From Cellvibrio zantedeschiae (GTDB taxonomy: Bacteria; Pseudomonadota; Gammaproteobacteria; Pseudomonadales; Cellvibrionaceae), in assembly GCF_014652535.1 (NCBI RefSeq), contig NZ_BMYZ01000001.1:2170001-2234000 (forward strand): 64,000 bases of DNA. Direction: 5' to 3'. The first letter of the stretch is position 1, and the number at the start of each line of letters is the position of its first letter. The notes under the pieces were generated by a model. The model made no database searches. It was given only the letters and a program-made list of their open reading frames with translations, and was not told the origin of the DNA. A program made the translations under genes and the position numbers. Shown piece by piece: positions 8,808-18,681 of the stretch.

Positions 8808-9581
8808 TTAGCGGAGTTGATGCTGTAGACGTTGTGCGTTTTGCAGGGCTGATCCAATCGTATTATTGAAATAGACATAAATAAGCTTGCCTTGCGACCG
8901 CCACTTTTTTATGAATTCGGCGTACTCATCAACAAATTGATTTGAATAACTGCCTGTATATTGACCACTGGGACCATGAAATCTTAAATAAAGACAGGTA
9001 GGATCGAAGTATTCCAACAGCTCAACAGGTGGCGTTGAATTTGGCATATCATGCATCACCAGAGTAGATTTGATTGTGGAGAGGAGATCATAGACTTTGG
9101 TAAAGTACCAATCGATATGGCGAAACTCCACTGCCAACTGCCATTGATTATTGGCATTAAGATCTGCGATGCGCCTTAGTAAGGCGGCAACCTCCTCATA
9201 TGATTCGATACGAATGCTGGCGGGAAATTGCACAAGCAAGCACCCTTTCTTTGTTCCTAGACCTTCAGCTGCATCCATAAAGCGTGTGAGATCATCTAGT
9301 GAATAGGCGAGCTTTTTTGCATGAGTTATGCCGCGCCACAATTTCACGCTAAATTTAAAATCATCCGGCACTTCGCTCGCCCATTTTTCAAAGGTTGCGA
9401 ATTTGGGAATCTTATAGAAAGAGGAATTAACTTCGAGTGAATTAAATAAGGTGGCAAAATAATGCAGGCGTGTTTGTGATTGGAATTCGAGCGGGAATGT
9501 AGATTTATTACCGGGTAAAACAATCCCGCTTGTACCAATTTTCACCAAGTGCTGTTGAGTGTGGCTCTGTGATGATTTCAT
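8808..9581 (-). CDS. DUF72 (YecE-like) TIM-barrel protein
   Basis: Protein of 257 aa matching the DUF72/YecE family: KIGTSGIVLPG at the N-terminus, NSLEVNSSFYKIPK with the conserved glutamate, FKFSVKLWRGITHAKKL, LLVQFPASI, WQLAVEFRH, and YLRFHGP with YVYFNN near the end. The family adopts a TIM-barrel like endonuclease IV or xylose isomerase, but no reaction is established. ATG at 9581 preceded by AAAGGAA. Gap of 89 bp to the BarA-like kinase upstream... on the right-hand side, whose stop is at 9671, so co-transcription is possible but not shown. Confidence 0.88.
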   Translation of the reverse strand: MKSSQSHTQQHLVKIGTSGIVLPGNKSTFPLEFQSQTRLHYFATLFNSLEVNSSFYKIPKFATFEKWASEVPDDFKFSVKLWRGITHAKKLAYSLDDLTRFMDAAEGLGTKKGCLLVQFPASIRIESYEEVAALLRRIADLNANNQWQLAVEFRHIDWYFTKVYDLLSTIKSTLVMHDMPNSTPPVELLEYFDPTCLYLRFHGPSGQYTGSYSNQFVDEYAEFIKKWRSQGKLIYVYFNNTIGSALQNAQRLQHQLR

Positions 9582-9670
9582 TTCCTTTCGCCAGAGTAAA
9601 CATAAGTAGATCCCATCTTCTACAAGATTTTTTAGGGTGAATAGGCGCTAGCGAACATAAAGTTAAATGA

Positions 9671-12600
9671 CTATTGTCGTGCAAGCCAAGCTCGCGCTGC
9701 TGTTAAAGTGGCAGTTAGTTCGCGCTCTACTGCAGAGAATAAAATATCCAGTTCTTTTATATCTCCACTTTTGATGGCGGATTCAAGTTCTTTGGCCGCA
9801 GCTGCGAAACGGTTTGCACCTAAAGTGCCTATAGAACCCCGCATGGTGTGTAATGAGCGGGCCACTTCTTCCAGATTATGTTGCTGCCTGGCCTGCTGAA
9901 CTTTTTTCATGGAATGACTGGTGTTTTCTACCAATGAGCGAATCAAGCCGATAGTTTTTTCCCTATGTGCAGGATTATTCGCCACCATTGATAATAGTTG
10001 GGTTACATCAAAAATATCTTTAGTGTCGTCTTCGGGAAAAGATTCAACACTTGTAGCCGACGCACGTACCAACCCGGAACTCTCTGGAAGAAAACGATTT
10101 ATGGTAGCTAGCATTTGCTCTACATCAATGGGCTTTGCAATCAAGTCATTCATGCCAGATGAAATGCATTGCTCACGCTCAAATTCTGTAACGCCAGCAG
10201 TCATGGCTAAAACGGGCAAAGTCAATTTCAATTGATCACGCAGCAAACGCGTTGCAGTAAATCCATCCATAATTGGCATTTGAACATCCATTAAAATCAA
10301 ATCATAAGCATGTGGAGACTTACGCAGCAAATTCAACGCCTTCTGCCCGTCATCCGCAATATCAACGCTAGCACCAGCTTGCTCTAGCAAACCTTTGGCG
10401 ACAATTTGATTAAATGAATTATCTTCCACAATTAATAAACGCGCGTTAATACGCGTGGATTTTGCAAGCTTATCCAAACTCGAAGTGGGACTATCCTTAG
10501 AATCTTGCGCCAAGGCTTCACCCAAGGTCTCATACAAACTTGTTGTGGTTACAGGTTTTAAAATATATGCGTCTGGCTGGGTGGATAAATTAGTTTGGAT
10601 GAGTTTGCCGCGCCCATAGGCATTGACCATTACAATAACAGGCAGAGGTTTTGTTGTGCCCTGCTGAATTGCACTTATATTTTTATCATCATCTGTTAAT
10701 AACATTTTCCAGTCGATCAAGACTGCATCATAGACATTGCCAGTGCCGTTTAGGTTATTGATAGATTTCAGCGCTTCTGAAGTTGAAGCAACACTATCGA
10801 CATCGCACCCCAAACTTTTAATTGTTTTACTGATATAGCTGCGACAAGTTTTATTTTCATCGACCACCAGAAGCTTGAGCGATTGCACAGATGGATATGG
10901 AGAATTTTCTTTTTCAGTTTGCACTACAAGTTTGAACGGCAAGGTCACCGAAAATTCGCTACCATTACCATAGCTACTGCGCATATCTATGCTGCCGCCC
11001 ATAAGCTCAACAAAGCGGCGAGAAATTGTTAGCCCTAAGCCAGTACCGCCAAATTTTCGTGTGACTGAAGAATCCGCTTGAGTGAAGGGAGAAAATAAAC
11101 GCTCTTGCTGCGCCAGAGTCATACCTATGCCGGTATCTTTTACACAAAAGCGAACCTTCGCAACGCCCGCATGTTGTTCCAGGCATTCAACCAAAACAGA
11201 AACCTCACCCTGCTCAGTAAATTTAATAGCATTACCAATCAGGTTTACGAGAACTTGTTGCAAGCGATGTGGATCGCCAATCACCACATTTGGAATGCCT
11301 GATTCTACACCGATGATCAGTTCTAAATTTTTATCGCCAGCATTCACACTCATAATGGTTGAAAGTGAATGTAATACATCGTTTATTCGAAACTGTGTTG
11401 GCGACAGTTCCATGCGCCCTGCTTCGATTTTAGAGAAATCCAGAATGTCATTCAAAATACCCAACAATGATTTGCCCGATGAATGAATCATATCCAGATA
11501 TTTTTTCTGGTCACTGGAGAGTGTAGTTCCCGCCAATAGCTGCGCCATGCCCAATACGGCATTCAGCGGTGTGCGGATTTCATGACTCATGTTCGCAACA
11601 AAATCGCTTTTTGCCTGATTGGCCAGCTCAGCTTGTTTCATCGCTGTGCGCAATTCCATTTCATTTTTTTTGCGTTCGCTGATGTCACGCACAATACCTA
11701 CAAACAAATGCCGCCCATCAATTTCCAAAGCATTGACGGCTAACTCCAAATGAAACTGTCTACCGCTTTTATGCAGGCCAGGTAATTCCACGCTTTTACG
11801 TCCAACAACCGTTGGTTTACCGCCCGATAAAAAACGTTTCATTCCTGCATCGTGTGCGGAGCGCATTTCTTCTGGCATTAGGCTTTTAATGTTGGAGCCA
11901 ATCGCCTCCTCAGCAGAGTAACCAAAAATAACCGTCGCAGCGTCGTTAAAGGATTCAATAATACCTTCTTCATTAAGCGTAATTATTCCCTCGCCCACAT
12001 TGTCCATAACAGTTCGAATACGCAGCTCTTTAACCTTTGCATCTCGTTCAGATTGCAATAATTTTGTAGCCAGTGGAATTATTTGTGCGCGTAATAAAAG
12101 TGCCCCGGCACCTGCCAGAAAAAATAATATCGGAATACTCCATTTAAATTGTTCACGAATAGGTGAAAGCAATTCTTCCGTATCTTTTTTAACAACGATA
12201 CCCAACCCTGTTGTTGTTAAAGGACCATAAGCAGCCACTACATTAATATCGCGATAATCCAATCCTTTAAAGGTTCCGTTCTTTCCACGGACCGCAAGAC
12301 TCATTGGAGTTTCTTTGCCATTAATATTGATACGACTAGTTTCATAAACTTCGTGATGAACTCGATCAGGAAAACAAAGGACTTTATCGCCTTTAGGAAT
12401 ACAGATGCGTGTATCACTGGTTTCACCCAAGCCCTCACTTGGCGTCATGTGATTCAAGGGCTCTTCAACTTCCAACCGCCCTACAATATTGTCTTTGTCT
12501 AAAATAGCCATGCTAGCTTTTACGTAAAAGCCCTGGTTCCACAACAATATTGCGGAGACATTGAAACCTAAATCCACGGAAATAGCAGGCTGTTGTGAAA

Positions 12601-13600
12601 AAGCGCCCAAGCGGACCAATTCACGGTTGGTATTGTCGTAAATAACTATGCCTGTAGTTCCGGTGACCAGAACACTTTGCGCAATTATGGTTAATTCATT
12701 GCGAAGCTTTTCGTTATCGGGTTCAGCACCAAGCTCGCGTGTGAGCCGAATGAGGTTGGGACGCCCCGCTGTGCCTATAGCTTTTTCAACAGTTTGGTCC
12801 ACTTCCACATGGAACAATGTACTTTGGTTTTTTATGGCAAAACTCAAGTTTTCGCCCAAGACTCTTTCAAAAGTTGCCTGTTGTGCTGCAAAACCGGATA
12901 TGCCCGCAGTAAGTGAAACAATAATCAGCAAGGCTGTACCAACAAAAACTATTTTGTCTCCATCGGTGAAATATTTTTTTGATCTGTACCAATCTGCAAA
13001 AAACCAGCTATCCCATAAACCTAATGCCAGGAACACCATGCCCGTAGCCGCGTGCGCTGCCATGCGTGTTGCTTTAAAACCGTAAAGCAAATCTAACTGA
13101 AGCAAGTAACCGACTAAACCCGCAAGGCCGATAAATAAAATAGTAAATGTGGCTAGTTGAATAATTAAACCAGTGACACGCTTGCAGACATCGCGCGATA
13201 AAACCAGAACAATACCAGCCAGCAAAAAACCAATGGTTGTGTTCAATGCCATGCGGCCAGGATTGGGATTGTTATCTTTTAACCAGGAATGAAATTTTGG
13301 AAAATCGATTCCCACATTAATCGCGAAGATATTTTCAATAAAACTTAAGGAGGAAATTAAGATTAACAACCAACCAATTGCAACGCGCAACCGCATACCA
13401 TTGGGATAACGGCGTGTTGGAGTTAATAAGGCAAGTCCCGAGATAGTGAAACAGATCGCCGTATTCAAAACCATACCAACGAATTCTGGTTTCATTTGAA
13501 TATAGCTGGGTTGATGGGTGAGCCAACCGAGAATAACGACTGAACCAAGACACAGGATTAAAAGACCTGTCCAAGCTTGCGCGGAGATAATTCGTTTCAT
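9671..13600 (-). CDS. BarA/GacS-like multidomain hybrid histidine kinase with Hpt domain
   Basis: Very large membrane kinase (1309 aa). Residues ~8-240 hold about seven hydrophobic helices, ~240-485 a periplasmic sensor segment, and ~485-506 a last helix. Then PAS (~520-640; GEGIITLNEEGIIESF), HisKA (VANMSHEIRTPLNAVLGM), HATPase_c (NLIGNAIKFT, DTGIGM, GTGLGLTI), a first receiver (VVDENKTCR, acceptor in VLIDWKM, somewhat divergent), a second receiver (IVEDNSFNQ, ILMDVQMPIMDG) and a C-terminal Hpt domain (SLHTMRGSIGTLGA). This is the full phosphorelay His-Asp-His needed to feed an external response regulator, as in BarA-UvrY/GacS-GacA. Whether it is the GacS of this organism is not decidable here, but a candidate CsrB/RsmZ RNA occurs in the same window. 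Confidence 0.92.
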   Translation of the reverse strand: MKRIISAQAWTGLLILCLGSVVILGWLTHQPSYIQMKPEFVGMVLNTAICFTISGLALLTPTRRYPNGMRLRVAIGWLLILISSLSFIENIFAINVGIDFPKFHSWLKDNNPNPGRMALNTTIGFLLAGIVLVLSRDVCKRVTGLIIQLATFTILFIGLAGLVGYLLQLDLLYGFKATRMAAHAATGMVFLALGLWDSWFFADWYRSKKYFTDGDKIVFVGTALLIIVSLTAGISGFAAQQATFERVLGENLSFAIKNQSTLFHVEVDQTVEKAIGTAGRPNLIRLTRELGAEPDNEKLRNELTIIAQSVLVTGTTGIVIYDNTNRELVRLGAFSQQPAISVDLGFNVSAILLWNQGFYVKASMAILDKDNIVGRLEVEEPLNHMTPSEGLGETSDTRICIPKGDKVLCFPDRVHHEVYETSRININGKETPMSLAVRGKNGTFKGLDYRDINVVAAYGPLTTTGLGIVVKKDTEELLSPIREQFKWSIPILFFLAGAGALLLRAQIIPLATKLLQSERDAKVKELRIRTVMDNVGEGIITLNEEGIIESFNDAATVIFGYSAEEAIGSNIKSLMPEEMRSAHDAGMKRFLSGGKPTVVGRKSVELPGLHKSGRQFHLELAVNALEIDGRHLFVGIVRDISERKKNEMELRTAMKQAELANQAKSDFVANMSHEIRTPLNAVLGMAQLLAGTTLSSDQKKYLDMIHSSGKSLLGILNDILDFSKIEAGRMELSPTQFRINDVLHSLSTIMSVNAGDKNLELIIGVESGIPNVVIGDPHRLQQVLVNLIGNAIKFTEQGEVSVLVECLEQHAGVAKVRFCVKDTGIGMTLAQQERLFSPFTQADSSVTRKFGGTGLGLTISRRFVELMGGSIDMRSSYGNGSEFSVTLPFKLVVQTEKENSPYPSVQSLKLLVVDENKTCRSYISKTIKSLGCDVDSVASTSEALKSINNLNGTGNVYDAVLIDWKMLLTDDDKNISAIQQGTTKPLPVIVMVNAYGRGKLIQTNLSTQPDAYILKPVTTTSLYETLGEALAQDSKDSPTSSLDKLAKSTRINARLLIVEDNSFNQIVAKGLLEQAGASVDIADDGQKALNLLRKSPHAYDLILMDVQMPIMDGFTATRLLRDQLKLTLPVLAMTAGVTEFEREQCISSGMNDLIAKPIDVEQMLATINRFLPESSGLVRASATSVESFPEDDTKDIFDVTQLLSMVANNPAHREKTIGLIRSLVENTSHSMKKVQQARQQHNLEEVARSLHTMRGSIGTLGANRFAAAAKELESAIKSGDIKELDILFSAVERELTATLTAARAWLARQ

Positions 13601-13702
13601 TTAAGACCTGGAAGGCTCGTTGCCACTTGGCAAATTCAAACCTGGTTGTTATTAGGCGCTGCTACATAGGCTGAGCCAAAAGTTAGTGCTGCGCAATAAC
13701 AA

Positions 13703-13725
13703 CACCTATCCAGTCAGGATAGGCC
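13703..13725 (-). terminator. Possible terminator hairpin after the RND permease gene
   Basis: Arms CCTATCC (13705-13711) and GGATAGG (13717-13723) with a five-base loop; on the minus strand it is followed by TGTTGTTATT. It lies 107 bp past the RND stop and the T-tract is interrupted, so termination is only plausible. A second hairpin CGCCAT/ATGGCG sits at about 13750. Confidence 0.4.
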
Positions 13726-13830
13726 TAAATCCATGTCTTCGCCATTTTGATGGCGTAAAAAATAACATATTGTTACGGTGATTACTTAACAGGCAACCAC
13801 CGCAACATATTTCTCCAGCGACTGGAGATT

Positions 13831-16800
13831 TTACTGATGCATCTCCTTCAAATCTTTGGCTGACATTAAGGACTCATAATATTCCTTGCCGTGCAAGTCT
13901 TGTTCAACCTTATAAGTGCGCTTGCCTTCAAGTTTACGTAGTAAAACATAGAACATTGGGGTAAAAAATAACCCGAAGAAAGTTACACCGAGCATGCCGG
14001 AAAATACCGCTATACCCATAACGCTACGCATTTCTGAACCTGCGCCTGTTGAAAACACCATAGGTAATACACCCATAATAAAAGCAAAGGATGTCATTAA
14101 GATTGGACGTAAACGCATACGGCTTGCAGTGATCGCAGCTTGATAGGTTGCCATGCCGCGCAACTCTAATTCGCGTGCGAACTCCACAATCAAAATCGCA
14201 TTTTTACTGGCCAGACCGGCGAGTACAAACAAGCTTACCTGCGTGAAAATATTGTTATCCCCTTTAGTAATCCACACCCCAAAAAGCGCAGACAATATTG
14301 ATAAAGGAACAATGGTAACCACCACCAGCGGCAAAGCCAAACTTTCATACTGTGCCGCAAGCACAAGGAACACCAACAACAAACACAGCGGCAAAATATA
14401 AATGGCAGTGTTGCCGGCCAACACTTCTTGATAAGTTAAATCAGTCCACTCAAATACAATTCCGCTTGGCAAGGTTTCATTTAAGATTTCGGTAATAGCA
14501 TCTTGCGCCTGGCCGCTTGAATAACCAGGTGCAGCATTACCGTTTAAATCTGCCGCGAGGTATCCGTTATAGTGCGCCGCACTCTCAGGACCGTAGCTTT
14601 CTTTCATACTCAGAACTGCACCTAACGGCACCATATCGCCTTGGTTATTGCGCACCTTTAGATTCAATGCGTTGGCGGGTGTGCTGCGATAACTTGCATC
14701 TGCCTGCGCAATAACTTTGTAGGTGCGGCCAAATTGATTGAAATCATTCACGTATAGCGAGCCCAAATAGATTTGCATGGTGTCAAAAATTTCTTTTACA
14801 TTTAGTCCCAGTTGTTTGGCTTTTGTACGGTCAACATCTGCATACAATTGCGGCACATTAATTTTGTAATTTGAAAACACGCTAGCAAGCTCGGGACGTT
14901 TCGCAGCTTTTTCTTGCACTTGCTTTAAAACATCAGCGAGTGCTTCATAACCTAAACCAGCACGATCTTCAATTTGCAATTTAAATCCACCGGTTGTACC
15001 CAAACCACGTACTGGCGGTGGTGGGAAGACTGCAATAAAAGCCTCCTCAACGCCGGCAAATTTCATCTGCAGTTTTTGCGAAATGGCGGCCGCTGACAGC
15101 TCTTTGCCTTTACGCTCCTCAAAAGGTTTTAAGGTTAAAAACACAATTCCCGCGCTTGAACTATTAGTAAAACCGTTAATGCTCAAACCAGGAAATTGCA
15201 CCGCGCTTTCTACCCCGGCTTCTGCTAAACCAATAGTACCCATTTCGCGAATGACTTTTTGTGTTCGTTCCAAAGTTGCACCATCGGGCAATTGCGCGAA
15301 GGCAATTAGATATTGTTTATCCTGCGCAGGCACAAAACCCTTGGGAATAATATTAAAACCAATGGCTGCTATTGCGAGCAAACCTGCATATACACCTACC
15401 GCTAGCGTTTTACGCCCTAATATTTGCCCAACTTTTGTAGAGTAATTTCCTGATGCACGTGCAAAAGTGCGATTAAACCAAGCGAAGAAGCGACCAAATA
15501 TTTTATCCATACCGCGCGTTAAACGATCTTTTGGATCATCGCGACCCTTCAATAAAAGCGCAGCCAACGCAGGGCTCAAGGTCAAAGAATTTATCGCTGA
15601 AATAACGGTAGAAATAGCAATAGTCAATGCAAACTGCTTGTAAAATTGACCAGTCAACCCGCTCACAAAAGCTATAGGAACAAAAACCGCAATCAGTGTT
15701 AAAGAAATGGCAATAATGGGTCCACTTACTTCTTGCATGGCCTTGTAAGTTGCAGCAACAGGGGATAGGCCTTCGTGAATATTTCGCTCAACGTTTTCCA
15801 CCACTACGATTGCGTCGTCCACCACTATTCCAATCGACAATACCAAACCGAACAGCGACAAGGTATTAATTGAAAAGCCGAAGGCCCACATCAAAGAAAA
15901 GGTACCAATAATAGAAACTGGTACTGCCAACAAAGGAATGATAGAAGCGCGCCAGGTTTGCAAAAATAAAATCACTACCACTACAACCAAGGCCAAAGCT
16001 TCAAGCAAGGTTTTGATTACCGCTTTAATCGAACTTTTTACAAAGATGGTAGGATCATATACAACGTGATAATCAACACCTACGGGAAAACGTTTTTTTA
16101 ATTCCGCCATAGTTGCGCGCACGCCATCTGAAATTTCAATAGCGTTGGCGCCGGGTGATTGGAAAATAGGAATAGCGACGGCATTTTGATTGTCGAGCAT
16201 GGAATTCAAACTAAACTCCGAGGCTCCCATTTCAATGCGCGCAACATCTTTTAAACGCGTAATTTCACCTGTACTGCCTGCACGGATAATTATTTCGCCA
16301 AATTCTTCGGGGTTATCCAAACGGCCTTTTGCGTTTACAGGTAATTGCACATCTACAATATCAGGCACAGGTGCACCACCGATGATACCGGCTGCCACCT
16401 GAACATTTTGCTCGCGGATTGCATTGACAACTTCACTGGCACTGAGATTTTTTTCTGCAATTTTTTCCGGATTCAACCAAATGCGCATAGCGTAATCACC
16501 GGAGCCAAACAAACGCACTACACCCACTCCAGACACTTTTGCGAGTTCGTCTTTCACATTCATGAGAGCGTAGTTGCGCAAATATAATTCATCGTAGCTT
16601 TTATCCGGTGATATCAAGTGCACCACCATGGTTAAATCTGGTGAACTTTTTACTACAGTCACGCCCGCCTGACGTGTTACTTCAGGCAACTTCGCCAGAG
16701 CTTGCGACACCCGGTTTTGCACCATTTGTTGTGCTAAATCCGCATTGGTACCAATTTTAAATGTGACGGTTAAGGTTAAGCGACCATCCGTGGTTGCTTG

Positions 16801-17046
16801 CGAAAACATGTACAACATATTTTCAGTGCCGCTCAATTGCTCTTCCAAAGGGGTTGCAAGAGTTTCGGCAATTACTTTCGGATTCGCCCCGGGATAAGAC
16901 GCATTAACCACTACAGACGGCGGCGACACCTCGGGATATTCGGAAATAGGTAGTTGAAACATGGAGAGAAAACCGCCGATAAAAATCAGCAGCGATATGA
17001 CTCCGGCGAAGATAGGACGATCCACAAAAAATTTGGATATATTCAT
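13831..17046 (-). CDS. RND multidrug efflux permease (HAE1 family, MexF-like)
   Basis: Inner-membrane proton-driven pump of 1071 aa, full length for the HAE1 family. It starts with the usual RND signature (FFVDRPIFAGVISLL, LPISEYPEVSPP), has two large periplasmic loops and 12 membrane helices. The proton-relay pair is in TM4 (GIVVDDAIVVVENVER). The N-terminal sequence resembles MexF/BpeF more than AcrB, as judged by eye. The adaptor gene lies 127 bp upstream on the same strand. No outer-membrane channel gene follows, so the pump must borrow a TolC/OprM-type channel from elsewhere. Strong ribosome site AGGAAGG before the ATG at 17046. Likely repressed by the divergent TetR protein. Substrates cannot be predicted. 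Confidence 0.95.
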   Translation of the reverse strand: MNISKFFVDRPIFAGVISLLIFIGGFLSMFQLPISEYPEVSPPSVVVNASYPGANPKVIAETLATPLEEQLSGTENMLYMFSQATTDGRLTLTVTFKIGTNADLAQQMVQNRVSQALAKLPEVTRQAGVTVVKSSPDLTMVVHLISPDKSYDELYLRNYALMNVKDELAKVSGVGVVRLFGSGDYAMRIWLNPEKIAEKNLSASEVVNAIREQNVQVAAGIIGGAPVPDIVDVQLPVNAKGRLDNPEEFGEIIIRAGSTGEITRLKDVARIEMGASEFSLNSMLDNQNAVAIPIFQSPGANAIEISDGVRATMAELKKRFPVGVDYHVVYDPTIFVKSSIKAVIKTLLEALALVVVVVILFLQTWRASIIPLLAVPVSIIGTFSLMWAFGFSINTLSLFGLVLSIGIVVDDAIVVVENVERNIHEGLSPVAATYKAMQEVSGPIIAISLTLIAVFVPIAFVSGLTGQFYKQFALTIAISTVISAINSLTLSPALAALLLKGRDDPKDRLTRGMDKIFGRFFAWFNRTFARASGNYSTKVGQILGRKTLAVGVYAGLLAIAAIGFNIIPKGFVPAQDKQYLIAFAQLPDGATLERTQKVIREMGTIGLAEAGVESAVQFPGLSINGFTNSSSAGIVFLTLKPFEERKGKELSAAAISQKLQMKFAGVEEAFIAVFPPPPVRGLGTTGGFKLQIEDRAGLGYEALADVLKQVQEKAAKRPELASVFSNYKINVPQLYADVDRTKAKQLGLNVKEIFDTMQIYLGSLYVNDFNQFGRTYKVIAQADASYRSTPANALNLKVRNNQGDMVPLGAVLSMKESYGPESAAHYNGYLAADLNGNAAPGYSSGQAQDAITEILNETLPSGIVFEWTDLTYQEVLAGNTAIYILPLCLLLVFLVLAAQYESLALPLVVVTIVPLSILSALFGVWITKGDNNIFTQVSLFVLAGLASKNAILIVEFARELELRGMATYQAAITASRMRLRPILMTSFAFIMGVLPMVFSTGAGSEMRSVMGIAVFSGMLGVTFFGLFFTPMFYVLLRKLEGKRTYKVEQDLHGKEYYESLMSAKDLKEMHQ

Positions 17047-17173
17047 GATTTGCCTTCCTATAGATGGCGTTATAAAGAGACGGCTTTACAAAGACGTTTC
17101 AAAAAAAAGAGGTAACAATCCCGCGCTGAGTAAAAACAACCAGCAACTAAAGATAATGTTTAGGTTTTAGCAA

Positions 17174-18346
17174 TTAAGGATTTAACGCAACTTGCGCAGC
17201 GGGTTTTTCCACGCTCGGATTTACAACAGTATTCGGGCGCACGTGGGACAAACCATTAACGATAACTTTATCGCCGGCATTAATTCCATTAAGAACAATA
17301 CGCTGCCCCTGATAATGATCGCCCAAAGTAATTTCGTGGTAAGTCGCTAGATTTTTTTCGTCGACAACCAACACGAATTTTTTGCTTTGGTTAGTGCCTA
17401 TTGCACGTTCTGGCACCAAGAGTGTTGTTAATTTTTCAGCTGAACCTAAACGCACATTAGCAAACATTCCCGCGGTTAGAGCACCATCATTGTTGTCAAA
17501 CACAGCACGCGCACGAATGGTACCGCTAGTGGTATCTAAGCGATTATCAAATGCGGTGATGTAACCCTGATAAGTAACATTTGCAGCACTGGCAAGTGTT
17601 AGCTCAACTGGCATTTTTTCTGCACTTTTGGTGTTGCGCACAAATTGGATGTAGGTCGCTTCGTCTACATTAAATTCTGCGTAAAGTTTATCGCTCGCTA
17701 TAATTTGCGCGAGCTGTGGTGCATTGGGGCCAGCTTCAACCACATTGCCTACCGTTAATTCTGCGCGGCTAATACGCCCTGAAATAGGAGCGCTTATATG
17801 TGCATACTCTAAATTTAACTTGGCCTGATTTAACGCAGCATCAGCCTCGTTTACTGCAGCTTGTGCAACTTGATCATTGCTCACCGCAGAATCATAAATA
17901 CTTTGTGAAACCAGCTTGGCCGTAATTAATTGTTGCGCTCGATTCAATTCATCGCGCGCTAATTTTGCGCGTGATTGTGCGGTCGCCAATTGCGCCTGGG
18001 CACGTTGTACCGATGCTTGATGTGGACGAGGATCAATGACAAAGAGTTGATGCCCTTTCTTAACCTGTTCGCCATCTTTAAAAAGGACTTGCTGGATAGT
18101 ACCGCTCACCAAGGGTTTAATAGCAGCGCTTTCTACGGGTGACAGACGCCCTGAAAAGTTTGCCCAAGTACGAATTTGTTGCGGTTGAACCACAACAACA
18201 TCCACCGTTGGCGCAGGTGGCGCGGCTGCCGGTGCTGCCGCGTTGGCACCAATAACATAATAAAAACCGGCAATACCGCTGAGTATGGCCGCGATGGAAA
18301 TTTGGTAGGTTTTGCGGGAAAAGCTGCGGGAATATGCGGAACTCAT
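17174..18346 (-). CDS. RND efflux periplasmic adaptor subunit
   Basis: Membrane fusion protein of 390 aa linking the RND permease to an outer-membrane channel. An N-terminal hydrophobic segment (~15-37) anchors or exports it; no lipobox cysteine is seen. A barrel-sandwich/lipoyl half-motif (SGRLSPVESAAIKPLVSGTI), an alpha-hairpin coiled coil (~95-165, rich in A/Q/R), the second lipoyl half (LNLEYAHISAPISGRISRAEL, split here as LNLEYAHISAP and ISGRISRAEL) and a beta-barrel domain follow. First gene of the adaptor-permease unit; GGAG lies before the ATG at 18346. The upstream region carries a palindrome that is probably the TetR operator. Confidence 0.94.
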   Translation of the reverse strand: MSSAYSRSFSRKTYQISIAAILSGIAGFYYVIGANAAAPAAAPPAPTVDVVVVQPQQIRTWANFSGRLSPVESAAIKPLVSGTIQQVLFKDGEQVKKGHQLFVIDPRPHQASVQRAQAQLATAQSRAKLARDELNRAQQLITAKLVSQSIYDSAVSNDQVAQAAVNEADAALNQAKLNLEYAHISAPISGRISRAELTVGNVVEAGPNAPQLAQIIASDKLYAEFNVDEATYIQFVRNTKSAEKMPVELTLASAANVTYQGYITAFDNRLDTTSGTIRARAVFDNNDGALTAGMFANVRLGSAEKLTTLLVPERAIGTNQSKKFVLVVDEKNLATYHEITLGDHYQGQRIVLNGINAGDKVIVNGLSHVRPNTVVNPSVEKPAAQVALNP

Positions 18347-18445
18347 AGCGATCTCCTAATGCCAGGGGTAAACGAAAAGCTACTTGTGCATCCTTAACAA
18401 ACGTGGGGATAAAAATCGGAAGCAAAGCGTCATTGCAAGAACTAT

Positions 18446-18463
18446 ACATACCGGTTGGTATGT
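18446..18463. promoter_or_regulatory. Palindromic operator O1 in front of the RND adaptor gene
   Basis: Perfect inverted repeat ACATACC-GGTT-GGTATGT, 83 bp before the adaptor start. The same CATACC-N4-GGTAT pattern recurs next to the TetR gene, which is what a self-regulating TetR repressor shared by both promoters would use. The binding protein is inferred. Confidence 0.75.
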
Positions 18464-18599
18464 AGGTCAATTGGATTTTTGCTGCCCAAGCGAGAAGACT
18501 CGTTAAGACAATTACTTTAAAACAGCCAAATGCTTGTAAATACAAGGCATTAACGGAAATCTAAGGTTTTAAAGTCCTGACAAAAGTAATCAGCTGGTC

Positions 18600-18645
18600 G
18601 GTATGTTTTTATAATCTTTGATTGAAAAACATACCAAACGGTATC
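18600..18645. promoter_or_regulatory. Operator O2 with extra half-site in front of the tetR gene
   Basis: Inverted repeat CATACC-AAAC-GGTATC at 18630-18645 matches O1. A third half-site, GGTATGTTTTT (18600-18610), is the exact reverse complement of AAAAACATACC (18625-18635), making a second overlapping dyad. These sites lie 37-82 bp upstream of the chosen tetR start, in the expected promoter zone. Confidence 0.7.
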
Positions 18646-18681
18646 TATAATGATGATATCAACCCTACCAAAGAGATTTTC

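Noticed and set aside
18622-18681. N-terminal extension of the TetR gene starting at TTG 18622
   Set aside because: The extension overlaps the operator and has no ribosome site; the ATG at 18682 fits the family.
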